Below are positions 8,259-8,622 of a stretch of DNA of 8,622 nucleotides, piece after piece (the stretch's first letter is position 1; each line of letters begins with the position of its first letter). The stretch lies in NCBI GenBank assembly GCA_007116095.1, contig SKJD01000362.1, positions 1 to 8,622 of the forward strand, written 5' to 3'. Source of the stretch: Candidatus Hydrogenedentota bacterium (GTDB lineage: Bacteria > Hydrogenedentota > Hydrogenedentia > Hydrogenedentales > SCBR16-9). Below the pieces are notes generated by a model that did no database searches, was not told the DNA's origin, and saw only the letters and a program-made list of their open reading frames with translations. The position numbers and the translations under genes are program-made.

Positions 8259-8622
8259 TCTACGTCGGCCAACTGTTCTCGGGCGAGGGCAAGAAACCAG
8301 GCGCGACGGATTTTTATACCGCCGTCCTGGTCGCCTGCATCGGGCGAGGGCAAGAAGTGGCGCGGTATCTTGAACTTGGGCAGGGTGGCCGCCAGGGCGC
8401 GCTGCAACGCCGCTTCCTCTAGGGCATGGCCGGTTTTCATGCGCACAAAGGCGACCGGTGTAGCGCCGAAGGCTTTATCTGGAATCGACGTTACCACCGA
8501 CGCCTCCACCCCGGGCAGCCGGTTTAATACTGTTTCAATCTCTTCCGGCTGAATGTTTTCGCCTCCGGCGATAAAGCGGTTGTCCTTCCGTCCGGTCACG
8601 TGCAGGTACCCCGCTTCGTCCA
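8255..8622 (-). CDS. menE: C-terminal part of a MenE-type acyl-CoA synthetase (o-succinylbenzoate-CoA ligase), incomplete
   Basis: Only the last 121 residues are inside the window; the gene continues past the right edge, and the GTG at 8599 is an internal codon because the frame is open to 8622. This is the mobile C-terminal domain of the ANL adenylating family. It has the GRKDN hinge followed by a Gly-Gly-Glu-Asn-x-QPEEIE segment, and near the end GGIKIRR with the lysine used in adenylation. The pattern GR-x-DN...GGE-x-IQPEE...GGIKI is closer to E. coli MenE than to acetyl-CoA or fatty-acyl-CoA synthetases. MenE would activate o-succinylbenzoate for menaquinone. No other men gene is visible, so another aromatic or acyl substrate remains possible. 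Its TAG (8255-8257) interlocks with the pdxJ TAA. Confidence 0.7.
   Translation of the reverse strand, partial: DEAGYLHVTGRKDNRFIAGGENIQPEEIETVLNRLPGVEASVVTSIPDKAFGATPVAFVRMKTGHALEEAALQRALAATLPKFKIPRHFLPSPDAGDQDGGIKIRRAWFLALAREQLADVD

Overview
The window is a bacterial chromosomal segment carrying six complete genes and one cut by the right edge. The genes are moderately GC-rich and the spacers are more AT-rich. Protein similarities (FtsH, GlmM, PdxJ, FolP) and the ftsH-folP-glmM gene order point to a proteobacterium, most likely gamma-like or an Acidithiobacillia-type relative. Genus cannot be fixed from the sequence alone.

Layout, left to right. 1-153: an AT-rich spacer with three copies of a short palindromic repeat whose stems differ by compensatory base-pair changes (a REP/BIME-like element). 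154-951 (+): a classical short-chain dehydrogenase of the 3-ketoacyl-ACP reductase type. 991-2454 (-): a 12-helix major facilitator transporter resembling the TETRAN/MFSD10 branch, convergent with the dehydrogenase. 2455-3003: a 549-base spacer between divergent genes, holding several stable hairpins, an extended -10 promoter and a probably structured 5' leader for ftsH. 3004-5037 (+): ftsH, the membrane AAA+ zinc protease. 5055-5109: a long, almost fully paired hairpin ending in a T run. 5156-6007 (+): folP, dihydropteroate synthase. 6013-7362 (+): glmM, phosphoglucosamine mutase, 5 bases after folP. 7363-7532: a small spacer. 7533-8258 (+): pdxJ, pyridoxine 5'-phosphate synthase. 8255-8622 (-): the C-terminal part of a MenE-type acyl-CoA synthetase, whose stop codon interlocks with that of pdxJ.

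Function. The centre is housekeeping: FtsH handles membrane protein quality control, FolP makes folate, GlmM supplies glucosamine-1-phosphate for cell-wall and LPS precursors, and PdxJ makes vitamin B6. ftsH-folP-glmM is a widely conserved order. The flanks are more variable: a lone reductase, a drug-efflux-like transporter and a possible menaquinone gene. I see no phage, transposase, CRISPR, tRNA or rRNA. The protein-coding content is ordinary, and no new multi-gene system is evident. The interesting material is non-coding: the covarying palindromes at the left edge, the hairpins and leader before ftsH, and the long hairpin after it.
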